NCBI RefSeq assembly: GCF_910594005.1
Contig: NC_057815.1
Span: 68,214,052-68,278,051 of the forward strand
DNA length: 64,000 nt
Source of the DNA: Cervus elaphus
Taxonomy: Eukaryota; Chordata; Mammalia; Artiodactyla; Cervidae
Reading direction: 5' to 3'
Made by a program: the position numbers and the translations under genes. Below are positions 11,465 to 21,842 of this stretch, piece after piece. The stretch's first letter is position 1. Each line of letters opens with the position of its first letter. The notes under the pieces were generated by a model, which was not told the origin of the DNA, searched no databases, and saw nothing but the letters and a program-made list of their open reading frames with translations.

Positions 11465-11870
11465 TCTGAATCAGTTATCTACCTCTGTGTAACAAACCAC
11501 CCCCCAAACTTAATGGCTTAATACAGAAACCACTTTATCTGTTCACAATTCTGTGAGTCAGCAATTTGGGCTCAGGTCAGCTGGGTAGTTCTCTTAGTCT
11601 TATCTAGGGTCATGCAGGCAGCTGGCATCAGCTGGAAGATCATCTGGGAGCTGGTTTGTCTAGAGGGCTTCAGCAGGATGGCTCATTGCTGGTCTCTTCC
11701 CCTAAGAGGCTTACTGGGGTTTCTAAGCATAGAGATCTCAGCAGAGCAAGAAGAGGGGAGGCCCCCTCTTCTTGTCCCCACCAGGGACAAGCACCTTTTA
11801 ATCTTCTGCTTGCATCACATTTTCTGATGTCTCAGTAGCCAAAGAAATTCACATGGCCAAACCAAACTCA
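11465..11870 (-). repeat. Probable MaLR-type LTR relic
   Basis: The stretch opens with gttatctacctctgtgtaac and aaccacccccc...acttaatggctta, the reverse complement of a common end of old mammalian LTR-type repeats. It continues with the usual gggctcaggtcagctgggt block. Family assignment is from memory of the pattern only, and there is no coding capacity. Confidence 0.45.
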
Positions 11871-12109
11871 GTGTGTGAAGGGACAGCATAAAAGTATGGA
11901 TACAGAAAGACAGGTTTCATTGAGGAATATTAATATAACAACTACAACAGGCTCTAAGTGCTTCACCACCATTCATACTACCAGCAGCATAAGAGTCTTA
12001 TGTTCTGATTGAAACAGACCATGGTTCTATGGCTCCCAGAGTCTGTGGTTCTTAAAATTCAGTGTTTTGATTCTAAAATTATGTAATTTTAGAAGCAGAA
12101 GCTTTGGTA
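11871..12109. other. Intergenic, no gene seen
   Basis: This is unique-looking AT-rich sequence upstream of a SINE. Confidence 0.35.
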
Positions 12110-12332
12110 GGGCTTCCCTGTGGCTCAGACAGTAAAGAATCTGCCTGCAATGTAAAGAATCTCCTCTGCAAAGACCAGAGGAGACCCAACTTTGATCCCT
12201 GGGTTGGGAAGATCCCCTGGAGAAGGGATTGGCAACCCACTCCAGTATTCTTGCCTGGAGTATTCCATGGACAGAGGAGCCTGGCAAGCTACAGTCCATG
12301 GGGTTGCAAAGAGTCAAACATGACTGAGCAAC

Positions 12333-12366
<34 letters not shown>
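12110..12366 (+). mobile_element. Bov-tA/BovA-type SINE with internal head duplication
   Basis: The element runs from ggcttccctgtggctcag to an expanded CA tail. Within the head the phrase taaagaatct occurs twice (around 12134 and 12155) with an unusual segment between them and the standard body, so the head is longer than normal. The body from gggttgggaagatcccctgg onward is standard. Confidence 0.92.
12335..12363. repeat. (AC)14 microsatellite
   Basis: This is an uninterrupted AC run of about 14.5 units. It forms the tail of the preceding SINE and is likely length-polymorphic. Confidence 0.97.
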
Positions 12367-12368
<2 letters not shown>

Positions 12369-15019
12369 AGAGGGCTTGGTACAGCTCAGGAGGATAATGA
12401 GGACCCAAGAGGATGCAAGGGAAGTAAAACAAAGCAAGGTCACTCCCAGACTAAATGGGAACCCACTTGCCTCTTCCATTCGCATCCCTTAGCCCCCAGT
12501 TTCCTGCTAGAGCAGGCTTGGATGAGCTGGGCATCAGAAACCCTAGACTATATGCCCTCTTCCATCATTAGGGTCACCTCATCATGAGGTGACCCCAAGC
12601 ACAGCTCTTAATCTTCCAGTGTTCTCAAATAACCAATGCAGATATCAATCCCTGTCTTCCAAATGACACAGAACAGTGGTAAAGCCAGGAGAACTGGGCC
12701 CTCTTTCATTATCAGGACCTTGATCCTGACACAACTTAGGAAGAGGGTTCTGCTCCCACCTTCTCAAATTATATCTACAGCTGCTGAGAACCTTAGTCTT
12801 AAAGAAGCCAAAAGTTAAATATTATTGTCCTTGGTCTGTCCTGACCTCCACCTGCAGAAGAAAGGAAGGGGGGTGGGGAGGAGGGGACAAAAGAATCCAA
12901 CTCTGCTCTTTTCCCTTCCCCCCACCCACTCCTGTCTCTGACTTACACTGGAATCCTAGGGCCAGACCCTGCCTGGCCTTGAGCCTCAGTCTGCTCTGCC
13001 CTTTAACCTTCCCCAGGCAGAGTATGGAGGCAAAAAGCGGCTCCATGAGAGGAGACTTAGACCAGGACACCAATTCATGAAACATAATAGCTAGAGGTAC
13101 CAGTGGCAACCCACAGGTTGAACCACCGTGAAGCACAGAGGACAGAGACCTGCTCAAAGCCACACAGCCAGCCAGCAACAGACCAAGACTACAAGTCAGA
13201 GGGGGTCAGTCCCCTTTTCTAAACTTCAGTTTCCAGTTCTAAACTTGTGATAACAAACCAAGTCGGGGGTACCACTTAGAAACTCTAAAGCACTGTGCAA
13301 AGGTGATAAGGAATCAGGTTTTCCTCCATGGCCTGGGAGTCTGGTTGGGGGAGGGTGGGTTGAGGTGCGGGCAGGAGCACTTATGACTTTCAGAGGATTC
13401 ATCCAACTTTTATTCTAGGCTTTCCCCAGAGGCCCTGGCCACAGAGTGGAGCAGGAGGGTATTAAATATCTGAGAGTTATTTAAAAGCCGATTGCCAGTC
13501 CCTCAGAAGCAGAGTGTGGCCTTTGCTGACTCAATGGAGAAAATGGATCTTGGGTCTATGGATTTTCCTGTGTCTCGTGGCAGTGGGGCGGGGTGGGGGG
13601 GGGAGTGAGAAATGGGAACAGTAAAGACTGCAGTGGAGTTTTCCCCTCCCCACCAGAGCCGGAGATACAGAAGAGAACCTGGGGCCTCCCCCACTACCTA
13701 ATGACTGAGCTTCATCATGTCAGGTCTGCCAGGCTGCTCCTCCACTTGCCTCAGAGGAAGGGGGAGCAGAGGGAAAGGCAGGCAGCAGGAGGGCAACCAG
13801 GAAAGAGAGAGCCTGGATTGCAGGCTGCTATAGCAGGGGACTCAGGAGGAGCCGAACGACATCCTAGCACACTCGATAATTAAGGGTGGGGCCAACTTCA
13901 AGGTCACATATTGAAAAGACGGCGGCACCAACTTGGGCAGCTCCAGGACCCTCGTCCCTAAAAGGCCATGGGGCACAGCACTTAAAAGCCTTCCAAGATC
14001 ATCCCCTTGCACACACACATACACCTTTGCAAACAGGGAAACAGAGCTGGAAATACAGACTTGCCCACAGGCTCCAGTAACACCAAGTAGCCCCTAAGGG
14101 AGAAAATGGAGCTGGAGGCGGATGGGTAAGAGCTACCTGCTGGGCGACCTCAGGGAAGCTGAACACCCCTCCAGTTTCCCTATAAAGGCTTAGTGGAGCG
14201 TACAGAGGGTAGGGCCTTTGCAGGGAGAAGAGGATGTAGGAACTGGGGCTTAGGGGAGGCACAGCTCCTTGGAAGGCTGAGAGGGGCTCTGGGACCTAGC
14301 GGGGTAACAAATTCAAGAATTCAGGTCCCTCGAGGCTGACATGGTTGATTCACAGCCTGGCTCATGGCAGACACGATCATTCTGCCTGGGTGGGGCTGGG
14401 GTGATCTGTTTGCTGAGTCCTGAGGAAACCCTGAGGGCCTGAGCTCTTTGCCCACAGGCTCCCCTGGGATCTGACCCAGTCACATTCCCTAGAGAGAGAA
14501 CCTAGGATGGGGAGGGCTGCGGCAGAGAAGATGAGCAGGAAACCTGAGCTCCTGTCAGGCTCTGGTTTCAGTTCGCTGTGCAAACTTGAGGAACGCACTT
14601 AACCTTTCTGGGCAGCTGTCTCCTGGTGTAAAGCATAGGTGAAGGATCCTCACCTAGCCTGCTTCACACGGGTGGATCGAGCCAGAGACTTTTAAATCAT
14701 TATTTCACTTAGCAAATGTTCCCTGGTGCCTTTTCCATGCTGAGCTCTAAGCTGTGTGCTGACAACACAAGAAATTAGACTTGTCGTGAGCTCTAGCTGC
14801 TGACAGTCAAGGGGCTCAGGACAGCTCTAGCCCTCTGATCACTCAGTGTGAAGTTCAAAGGAGAGAGAAGGAAGCCAGGAAGGCTTCTTGGAGGAGACAG
14901 AACTCAAGTTGAGCCCTGAGGGTGAGTAAGCTAGACTGGAGGAAAAAAATCAAGGGGAGAGAGCACCCCATGAGAGTCAAACAGTGAGCAATCCATGGGA
15001 TGCCTCAGGGAATAAACAC
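12367..15019. other. Intergenic, mostly unclassified unique DNA
   Basis: No gene or recent SINE is seen in about 2.6 kb. It holds a perfect 25-bp palindrome at 12571-12595 and a G-rich tract at 13585-13608. It also has short MIR/L2-like phrases, for example around 14590-14650 and 14880-14930. Frames of 60-118 codons on both strands look like chance. Confidence 0.4.
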
Positions 15020-15110
15020 ACAGCCTCAAGACGCATTTACTGAATGCATTTATTGAACACCTACTACATACCGAACACTGATTACTCCCAAGACGCTGAA
15101 GGCTGTTCCT
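15020..15110 (-). mobile_element. L2 LINE 3' fragment
   Basis: A reverse-oriented L2 end is recognisable by gcatttattgaacacctact followed by a cataccgaacactg block. It is short and diverged. Confidence 0.6.
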
Positions 15111-16029
15111 CCAGAGAACAGAGATCCCCCCCCCCAAATGACTCACAGACTTGGTTCCAAGGGAAATTGGACAGAGATAAGGAACACCTGCAGAAAGAGG
15201 GGAGACAGGGGAGAAGGCAGGGGAGAGGCATAGAGAGAGACAGCAAGTGGAGACTCATTCCTTGTACTATCTACCATGAATTTGAGGTGTTGGGGGATGA
15301 AGGAAGATGGAACAGAGCCAAAAAGCATGGAAACTAATTAGTCCCAGAAAAGGGCAATGCCTCATCCAGAGTCACGTGGGTGCTAAGTGCCTAGACCCTA
15401 ATGATATGGCTTTTCTTGTTTCAAAACATTTTCCCTTCACGTTATCACAATAGCTCTAAAAGGACCAGAAATGACAGATTCAGAAGCCCAACTACTCTGC
15501 AGAAATAGAAGCTGACAGCCCAGAGGTGGAGACAGGTCCAAGGTCACACCAGACCCTACCTGCCATCTGTTCTTGGCCTCAGATCGCTGGGGTCAAGAAG
15601 AGATTTTCCTGTGGTGCTGGCCACTCAGACACACCTACTACCTTGGACAGAGCCCTGGGCCAGGTGCTGGGGTCAGGTTTCCAGGCAAAGCCCCGAGGAC
15701 CACAAGTTTTTTGACAAGTCCCTGGCCTCTGGCCTCACCACCCCATTTATAAAACACAGTCACTGCCTTGTTCTCTGTCATTTGATGGTCCTAGGTTCTC
15801 TCTGGGCCTCCTTTCCCCAACGGAGGTGTCTAGCAAATGCACACATATCCCCACCCCCACCACCAAAGCTGCTGGCTCCCCTGCAGGGCTTCCCCTGGAG
15901 GGCCATCAGCCAATCAGAAACCAGCCACCATGGGGCCTGAGAAGGGAGAGCTGGCCTTGACAGCTGACCTGTGATGTCTTAGTGGCTGGAGGCTGAAGGG
16001 GCTGTACGCAGCAGGACAGGAAACCAAAG
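15111..16029. other. Intergenic, no gene seen
   Basis: This is unique-looking sequence with a GA-rich patch at 15178-15250. No supportable exon was found. Confidence 0.35.
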
Positions 16030-16130
16030 ACCTTTTCATTCACTCATTCATTTACAAACATTTACTGCATAGTCTCTTGCGCTAGTCTGTGTACCAGAAA
16101 CACAACAGTGAGGAAGAGCCAGTGCCTCCC
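16030..16130 (-). mobile_element. L2 LINE 3' fragment
   Basis: The reverse-oriented L2 tail (cattcactcattcatttac) is followed by aaacatttactgcatagtc. It is an ancient fragment. Confidence 0.6.
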
Positions 16131-16324
16131 AATGGGGAAGATGTCAGAGCTGGGGCTTGGAGTTGACAAGGGCCAGGACTGGAGTGAACGCAAAGCTGAG
16201 GGCCCAGCATCTATGGCCTGCTTGAGCTCTTGTGCCATATAAGAAAAGACACCACACCCTGTTAACTCCACAGACCAAAGGTGTGGTGGAGGGCAGGAGT
16301 GGGCTCAGAGTGTGTTGGCCGACC

Positions 16325-16690
16325 TCTGGATGCATGTGCTTGCATAAGTCTGTTAGCTTGTCCCTCTGAGAACACACCCAGGTACCTGCATGGGCCCAGA
16401 AGTATGAATGTTCAAATATGTATATGCTTATGAATCTATGGACACATACCAGAATGCACTCAAATCTATGTTCACACGTGCACATGTATGAATGCTCCTG
16501 CAAGTACATGTAAGAAGCACATCTGAGCCTGCCTGGAACTGTGCACAAGCTTATGCAAGGCTTCCTGTGGATGTGTAGGCACACACAAGTGAGCATGAGT
16601 GTGTGTATGTGCTCACATGTGGACACACCTAGGCCTGCTCACATGTTAAGTTTGCTTCTGCACATACATGTGAGTGTACAACCCCACTTC
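16325..16690. repeat. Degenerate alternating purine-pyrimidine (TG/CA/TA) tract
   Basis: About 360 bp are dominated by short words such as tgcatg, acatgt, gtatgt, cacatg and tgtgtg without a fixed period. This looks like a decayed dinucleotide/tetranucleotide satellite. The 160-codon Cys/His-rich minus-strand frame across it is an artefact of this composition. Confidence 0.65.
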
Positions 16691-17856
16691 TGAAAAGACA
16701 TGTCCAATATGCATGTGCAAGTTACTATTCTCATCTGCCAAAGCTTGGGAGTGACAGTAGGGACAGGAGAGAGGGCGGGAAGGAGAAGGCGAGGTCTTCC
16801 TCCCACCCCCAGCATCAACAGCCCTGGACCTCAACACTGACCCCTGTCTGAGACCCAGGCCTCTCCTTAGGTGGTATTGATCTGTTGGTTGATCAGTTAA
16901 ATATACTTTCAGGGAAGGAGGCAACCCAGCAATCCCTAATTTCAGGAGAAAGAGGCTGCTTCTTAGATTGGAGGGAGCCTTTATCCTAACCAGCTCTGCT
17001 CATACCAGAAGGGCCTGAGGATCAGGTGTCAACTTCTAAAGCCTGAATAATTCATGCCAAAGCCAGGAGAGCTCCCTTCTCAGGAGCCTGTCTCTTTAAA
17101 TCAGGCCTGGAGCTTCCCAGTCCTTGGGGCGGGGTGGTGGTGGGTGGGGGGAATCGAGAACAAAACAAACCTATAAACAGTTCGGCCTTGGTCCCTTCTG
17201 AGACCCCCTACCCCAACAGTGCAAAATCTGCTCCTGGTCTCACCACCTCCGGAGCCCCAAACCCTCCTACCCATTCACCATTTACAGGTGGGGTACCCTG
17301 GAGAGGAGGAGGGGCAGCTGATGTCATCCAACAACCCTAAGGTCCTGAGACCCAGGACAACCAAGCAGGGGTCCAAGGTGCTGGGGCAAGGAGAAGGGCA
17401 GCAAAGAGCTGAATCACCACACCCACCGGGTCCCAGGGCCTAGGAGAGTGCTTGGGGGAGGAGTCCAGCCTGGTGGAGAAAACCAGATGGAAGAAATCCT
17501 GGAGGAGCAGCCAGTGACTTGAGGGGAGGAGGGGTGGAAGGAAGAGGGGGTTGCCTTGACTTCCTCGGGTAGATGGGGTGGGGTGGAAAAGACGGAGGTC
17601 TCCAGGAACGTGCAGGGATGCTGACAGAGCCAGACCAGATGTAACTGGGGTGGCAGAAGAGGGGGCTGAGGCTGGGGATTTTCCTCTCCTAGCACAGCCC
17701 TCTCCTTGATCACAGGAATTAGGAAGCAGCTGAAAAACGAGGAACTTTCCCAGCTGACCCCTCATCCCTGCCTGCACTTGGAGGAGGAACTCTAAAATCC
17801 TGCCCCTAAATTCTCCCTTGGAGATGCTGACCCACCTGCCAGCTCTCCCCTGCCCG
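16691..17856. other. Intergenic DNA upstream of TPBGL
   Basis: No SINE or LINE of recent age was recognised. The sequence is C/T- and G-rich, consistent with a gene-proximal region. A 208-codon minus frame at 17337-17963 shows no recognisable domain. Confidence 0.4.
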
Positions 17857-17857
17857 G

Positions 17858-17878
17858 CCCCGCCCCGCCCCACACGTG
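17858..17878. promoter_or_regulatory. GC boxes next to an E-box, upstream of TPBGL
   Basis: Two overlapping GC boxes (ccccgccccgcccc, 17858-17871) are followed two bases later by cacgtg (17873-17878). They lie about 530 bp before the TPBGL start codon and just outside its CpG island. SP/KLF factors bind such GC boxes and bHLH factors such as USF or MYC/MAX bind CACGTG. Promoter function is inferred from position and motifs only. Confidence 0.5.
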
Positions 17879-18029
17879 CCTGAGAGGTAAGAGGAAGGAA
17901 CCAGCTTAAACGCGGAGGGTGGGGGAGATGAGAGGGAACTAAGTCAGAACCTCGGAGAGTCAAACTTCACATCAGTCCGGGAGCCGAAAGGGAGAAGATC
18001 AAGAGCAGCAGCCCAAAGCCCTGGTTCTC

Positions 18030-19575
18030 AGGAGCCTCCCACCCCGCCTCTCCGCTAGGAGGGCGCGGAGACACCGCTGGGGGCGGAGGAGGCGGCTGGG
18101 AGGCGGGGAGGGGGGAGGCAAACCCTGCCCACTCGGCTCTGAGCCCAGAACAGCCGCGGAAGTCGGAGGCCGGTGCGCAGGGCGAAGAGGGCACCGGGGG
18201 CGGGGGGCTCCGCTCCCTGCCTGTCCCCTCTCGCCCCAACCAGGAAAGTGAAGGTTCCTCGGACTCTAGAGCCAGCGGACCGAAGGACCACGACCGCCGG
18301 GCGCTCCGAGTCAAGGACTTGCCCCACCCGCCCCCCTCCCCGCCCCCAAGGCGCTCCGAACTCACTGGTGAGCGCCGCGACCCGGGCGCTGGATGTGGGG
18401 GCAGCTGCGATGGCCCCGCGCGCGGGACAGCCGGAGCACAGGGGCCCGCTGCTGCCGGGGCTGCTGCTCGTGGCGGCGGCGCTGAGCCGACCCGCCGCGC
18501 CCTGTCCCTTCCAGTGCTACTGCTTCGGCGGCCCCAAGCTGATGTTGCGCTGCGCGTCCGGCGCCGAGCTCCGGCAGCCGCCGCGGGACGTGCCACCCGA
18601 CGCGCGCAACCTCACCATCGTGGGCGCCAACCTGACGGTGCTGCGCGCGGCCGCCTTCGCCGGCGGGGACGCGGACGGGGAGGAGGCAGCGGAGGGCGGC
18701 GTGCGCCTTCCGCACCTGACCGCGCTGCGCCTCACGCACAACAACATCGAGGTGGTGGAGGACGGCGCCTTCGACGGGCTACCCAGTCTGACGGCGCTCG
18801 ACCTGAGCCACAACCCGCTGCGCACCCTAGGCGGCGGCGCGTTCCGCGGGCTGCCCGCGCTGCGCTCGCTGCAGCTCAACCACGCGCTGGCGCGGGGCGG
18901 CTCCGCACTGCTGGCCGCGCTGGACGCCGCGCTCGCTCCGCTCGACGAGCTGCGCCTCCTGGGCCTGGCGGGCAACGCGCTTAGCCGCCTGCCGCCCGCC
19001 GCTCTGCGCCGGCCGCGCCTGGAGCAGCTGGATGTGCACCTCAACGCGCTGGCCGGCCTGGACCCCGACGAGCTGCGGGCGCTCGAACGCGATGGCGGCC
19101 TCCCCGCGCCGCGCTTGCTGCTCGCCGACAACCCCCTGCGCTGCGGCTGCGCCGCACGCCCCCTGCTGGCCTGGCTGCGCAACGCCACAGAGCGCGTACC
19201 CGACGCGCGGCGCCTGCGCTGCGCTGCCCCGCGGGCGCTGCACAATCGGCCTTTCCTGGACTTGGACGAGGCGCGGCTGCGCTGCGCCGACGGCGATGCC
19301 GACGGTCGCGGGGATGAAGTGGAACTCGCCGGCCCCGAGCTGGAAGCTTCCTACGTCTTCTTCGGGTTGGTTCTGGCGCTCATCGGCCTCATCTTCCTTA
19401 TGGTGCTCTACCTAAACCGCCGCGGCATCCAGCGCTGGATGCGCAACTTGCGTGAGGCGTGCCGGGACCAGATGGAGGGCTACCACTACCGCTATGAGCA
19501 GGACGCCGACCCGCGCCGCGCGCCCGCCCCGGCAGCCCCCGCCGGCTCTCGCGCCACTTCCCCGGGTTCGGGCCT
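18030..19575. promoter_or_regulatory. CpG island covering TPBGL promoter and coding region
   Basis: CpG dinucleotides are dense from about 18030 to the TPBGL stop, in sharp contrast with the CpG-poor flanks. Further GC boxes occur at 18075-18120. No TATA box is evident near the likely transcription start, which fits a CpG-island promoter. The exact start site cannot be fixed from sequence. Confidence 0.85.
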
Positions 19576-19579
19576 CTAA
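18410..19579 (+). CDS. TPBGL: Trophoblast glycoprotein-like, LRR membrane protein (single exon)
   Basis: This uninterrupted frame encodes 389 residues and closely matches the TPBGL protein I know from human. Its order is: a hydrophobic signal peptide (about 14-26); an LRR N-cap with Cys32, 36, 38 and 48; several leucine-rich repeats (about 64-240, including LRLTHNNIEVV and LDLSHNPLRTL); an LRR C-cap with Cys245, 247, 271 and 292; one membrane span (about 315-335); and a 54-residue cytoplasmic tail ending in GSGL. N-glycosylation sequons lie at Asn67, 74 and 258. The relative TPBG (5T4) modulates Wnt signalling at the plasma membrane; TPBGL's own role is poorly known. The frame stays open 79 codons upstream to an ATG at 18173. 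The ATG at 18410 is chosen because it places the signal peptide at the N-terminus and matches the human start. Confidence 0.96.
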   Translation: MAPRAGQPEHRGPLLPGLLLVAAALSRPAAPCPFQCYCFGGPKLMLRCASGAELRQPPRDVPPDARNLTIVGANLTVLRAAAFAGGDADGEEAAEGGVRLPHLTALRLTHNNIEVVEDGAFDGLPSLTALDLSHNPLRTLGGGAFRGLPALRSLQLNHALARGGSALLAALDAALAPLDELRLLGLAGNALSRLPPAALRRPRLEQLDVHLNALAGLDPDELRALERDGGLPAPRLLLADNPLRCGCAARPLLAWLRNATERVPDARRLRCAAPRALHNRPFLDLDEARLRCADGDADGRGDEVELAGPELEASYVFFGLVLALIGLIFLMVLYLNRRGIQRWMRNLREACRDQMEGYHYRYEQDADPRRAPAPAAPAGSRATSPGSGL

Positions 19580-21623
19580 GCTTCGCCTGTTCTGACTTGG
19601 GGACTGCCCCAGCCAGCTGATGACCTTACTGAGGCCACCTCGCCCGAGACCGTGGGTATGGGACACCCGCGAGCTTGAGGCTTTGAGACCTGCCCCTGCC
19701 CTGAGACCTTTGGATTGTGGCATCTCCCCCATCCAGGGGCCTGGAGCTGTACCCCTTCTCCCCAGCTTCTGAGAGCTGTCACGATCGAAGACCCAGAGAC
19801 ACCCTTTTCTGATTCCAGAACCGCCCCCCCCCCCCCATCCACTCATCCCAGGCTCTGAAAGCCCTCCTGAACCACCCGAAGCCCCTTCCCCCTTTCAGGA
19901 CTCACTCGGAGACCCTGTCCTTCTATCCCAAGGCCCTGAGACTGCTTCCACCACCCTGTGCTTTGAACCCAGACCTCTCAGCAGGAAACATCCCCCTAAA
20001 CTGCACTCCAGCTCGCAGCCCTCCGCTCCCTTCTAGGGCTCAGGGGCCCTCACATCCCATTCTAGTCTCAGAACCAGAGCACCCCCTTCAGAAGGTTTTT
20101 GTAGACTTTGAGCCTTTTTTCTCTTATACCAGCTCATCCTGCATACAGACCTACATCTGGGGGCTCTGAGGGCTGGGCACCCTCCCCCAATCTGAGGATG
20201 TATTTCATACCACCCACCACCCCAGCTCTAGCTCAAGCCCCTCCTTGGCCCAGGCTTAGCGCTCAGCTCCTAACTCTCCCATCACAAGGATAGGGACACC
20301 CTGTTAAACCCTTAGTGTGGAGCCGATCGTCAGCATTTCCCACTTTGGGCTCTCATACCCCAATACTCAGCCCTTGTGCCCAATCTGAGACTCTCAGCTC
20401 TTCACCCCGATCTGAGTTTCATCCCTCTACCCAAGTTTTGGGCTCTCAGTTCTCTCTACACCCATTGCTTGCACTCAGTACCCACATCTGCCACTCACTG
20501 GGTCAGGTCCAGTGAGGACTCCATCCCTGGAAGATGCCCACCCCCCCTTTCCTCTTAGGATGAGCTCTCTAGCCCTGCAAAACAGGCAGGTGCCAAGCAC
20601 TGCCCCCCCCCCCCAACCATGCTAGCAGATCCTCATGAGAGATCCTGGAGGAGAGAGTCCTGGGGGTGCAAAGTAGATGGACTGACCTTAGAACCAGGGT
20701 CAGCTGACCTTTGTGCCACAGAGAGGGGTGGAGGAGGAGGCTCTGAAGGGCTGGGAGCTGTTGGCCACATCCTCTTTCCCACCCATGTGACTCTTCTCCC
20801 CTGAGGTTTCCTCGCTGCCACCTTGCCATCCTTGCCCACCCCCTGCCCCATATGACTTCTGGAAGAGGAAGGGGGCCTCTCCTCCTGTCTCAGGCACAAG
20901 CCCTCCTGTCCAGGGTCAGAGCCTCAGCGCCCTGCCTTCTGCATGATCCCAAAGCACAATTGGTGAGTGGGAGGGGGCTGCCTCTCCCTGACTCCCACCC
21001 CTAGGTCAAGCAGAATGGCTGGCCTGTGCTGCCTCTGCACACAGGAAGTCACCCTCCTCCAACATATTGGCTTGAGGCCTCCCCCCTGCCCTCGCCACCG
21101 GAAATCTGGATCTCCTTTGGGCAGTTTTCTATAAAGTCTGCAATAATCTCAGATACTCTGCTCTTGGAAGTGGTGCCATGTCATTCTTGCTGACCTGGGT
21201 CACTGAAGGGGGTGGGAGGGGACACTTAGAGCATTTTGGTCCTTCCTGAGATGAAGCAGTGACTCTTGATGTCTTTTCTCAGACTCTGGGGGAAAAAAAC
21301 GGGCTCTGACCGCACATTGTAGAATTGGGGCTAGACATATGGAGGGACTTCCTATTGGGATGGCATGGCTCTCCAAACCAGTTTTGCTTTTCATTCTGAG
21401 GTAGAGTTATCCACAGCCAGGGTGGGACCCTCTTCATCCTCTTACCCTTCAACTCCTCAACACTCGGTGGAGTGGGGGGTCATGGGGGTGATGTCGTTAG
21501 ACTGATAAATTAACTAGCATCAGATGAGGCTGTCAAGGGAGGAAGTCCAGCTACAGAGAATCAGAGGCAGTTAATTCAGGCAGTAAAGAGGAGGACGCGT
21601 GATCTGCTGCTTTGGCATCATCT
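19580..21623 (+). other. TPBGL: Probable TPBGL 3'UTR and flank
   Basis: About 2 kb of C/T-rich sequence without recent SINEs follows the TPBGL stop. It includes C runs at 19824-19836 and 20603-20614. No canonical AATAAA was seen here. A TATAAA variant lies at 21130-21135 and an ATTAAA further on at 22794-22799; either could serve as poly(A) signal, but the transcript end is unproven. Open frames in this segment are not convincing genes. Confidence 0.4.
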
Positions 21624-21636
21624 CCTCTGTTGAATT

Positions 21637-21829
21637 GGGCTTCCCTGGTGGCTGAGATGGTAAAGAATCAGTCTGCAATGCAGGAGACCTGGGTTCAATC
21701 CCTGGGTTGGGAAGATCCCTTGGAGGAAGGCATGGCAACCCATTCCAGTATTCTTGCCAGAGCAGCGTGGCAGGCTACAGTCCATGGGGTGTCAACGAGT
21801 CGGACACGACTGAGCGACTAAGCACAGCA
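21637..21829 (+). mobile_element. Bov-tA/BovA-type SINE with 13-bp TSD
   Basis: This is a complete ruminant SINE, from gggcttccctggtggctgag to the gactgagcgactaagcac end. Exact copies of cctctgttgaatt at 21624-21636 and 21830-21842 flank it. The intact duplication and low divergence indicate recent insertion. Confidence 0.97.
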
Positions 21830-21842
21830 CCTCTGTTGAATT

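Noticed and set aside
16144..16626. 160-codon minus frame rich in Cys and His
   Set aside because: It reads through the degenerate TG/CA tract; the regular Cys/His/Thr pattern comes from the repeat, not from zinc fingers.
1..17800. 3' exons of SLCO2B1, the next gene on this side in human
   Set aside because: No frame resembles an organic anion transporter. In human the gap to TPBGL is larger than the 18 kb available here.
17337..17963. 208-codon minus-strand frame upstream of TPBGL
   Set aside because: Pro/Ser/Leu-rich translation of C/T-rich promoter-proximal DNA; nothing supports transcription or coding.
18517..19245. 242-codon minus-strand frame opposite TPBGL, and a 221-codon + frame at 18319-18984
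   Set aside because: Both are shadows of the GC-rich TPBGL coding region in other frames. Composition is Arg/Ala/Gly/Ser-rich without domains.
21637..21829. tRNA-like genes at SINE heads
   Set aside because: The heads of Bov-tA and CHR elements derive from tRNAs but are repeat copies with degraded cloverleaf features, not functional tRNA genes.
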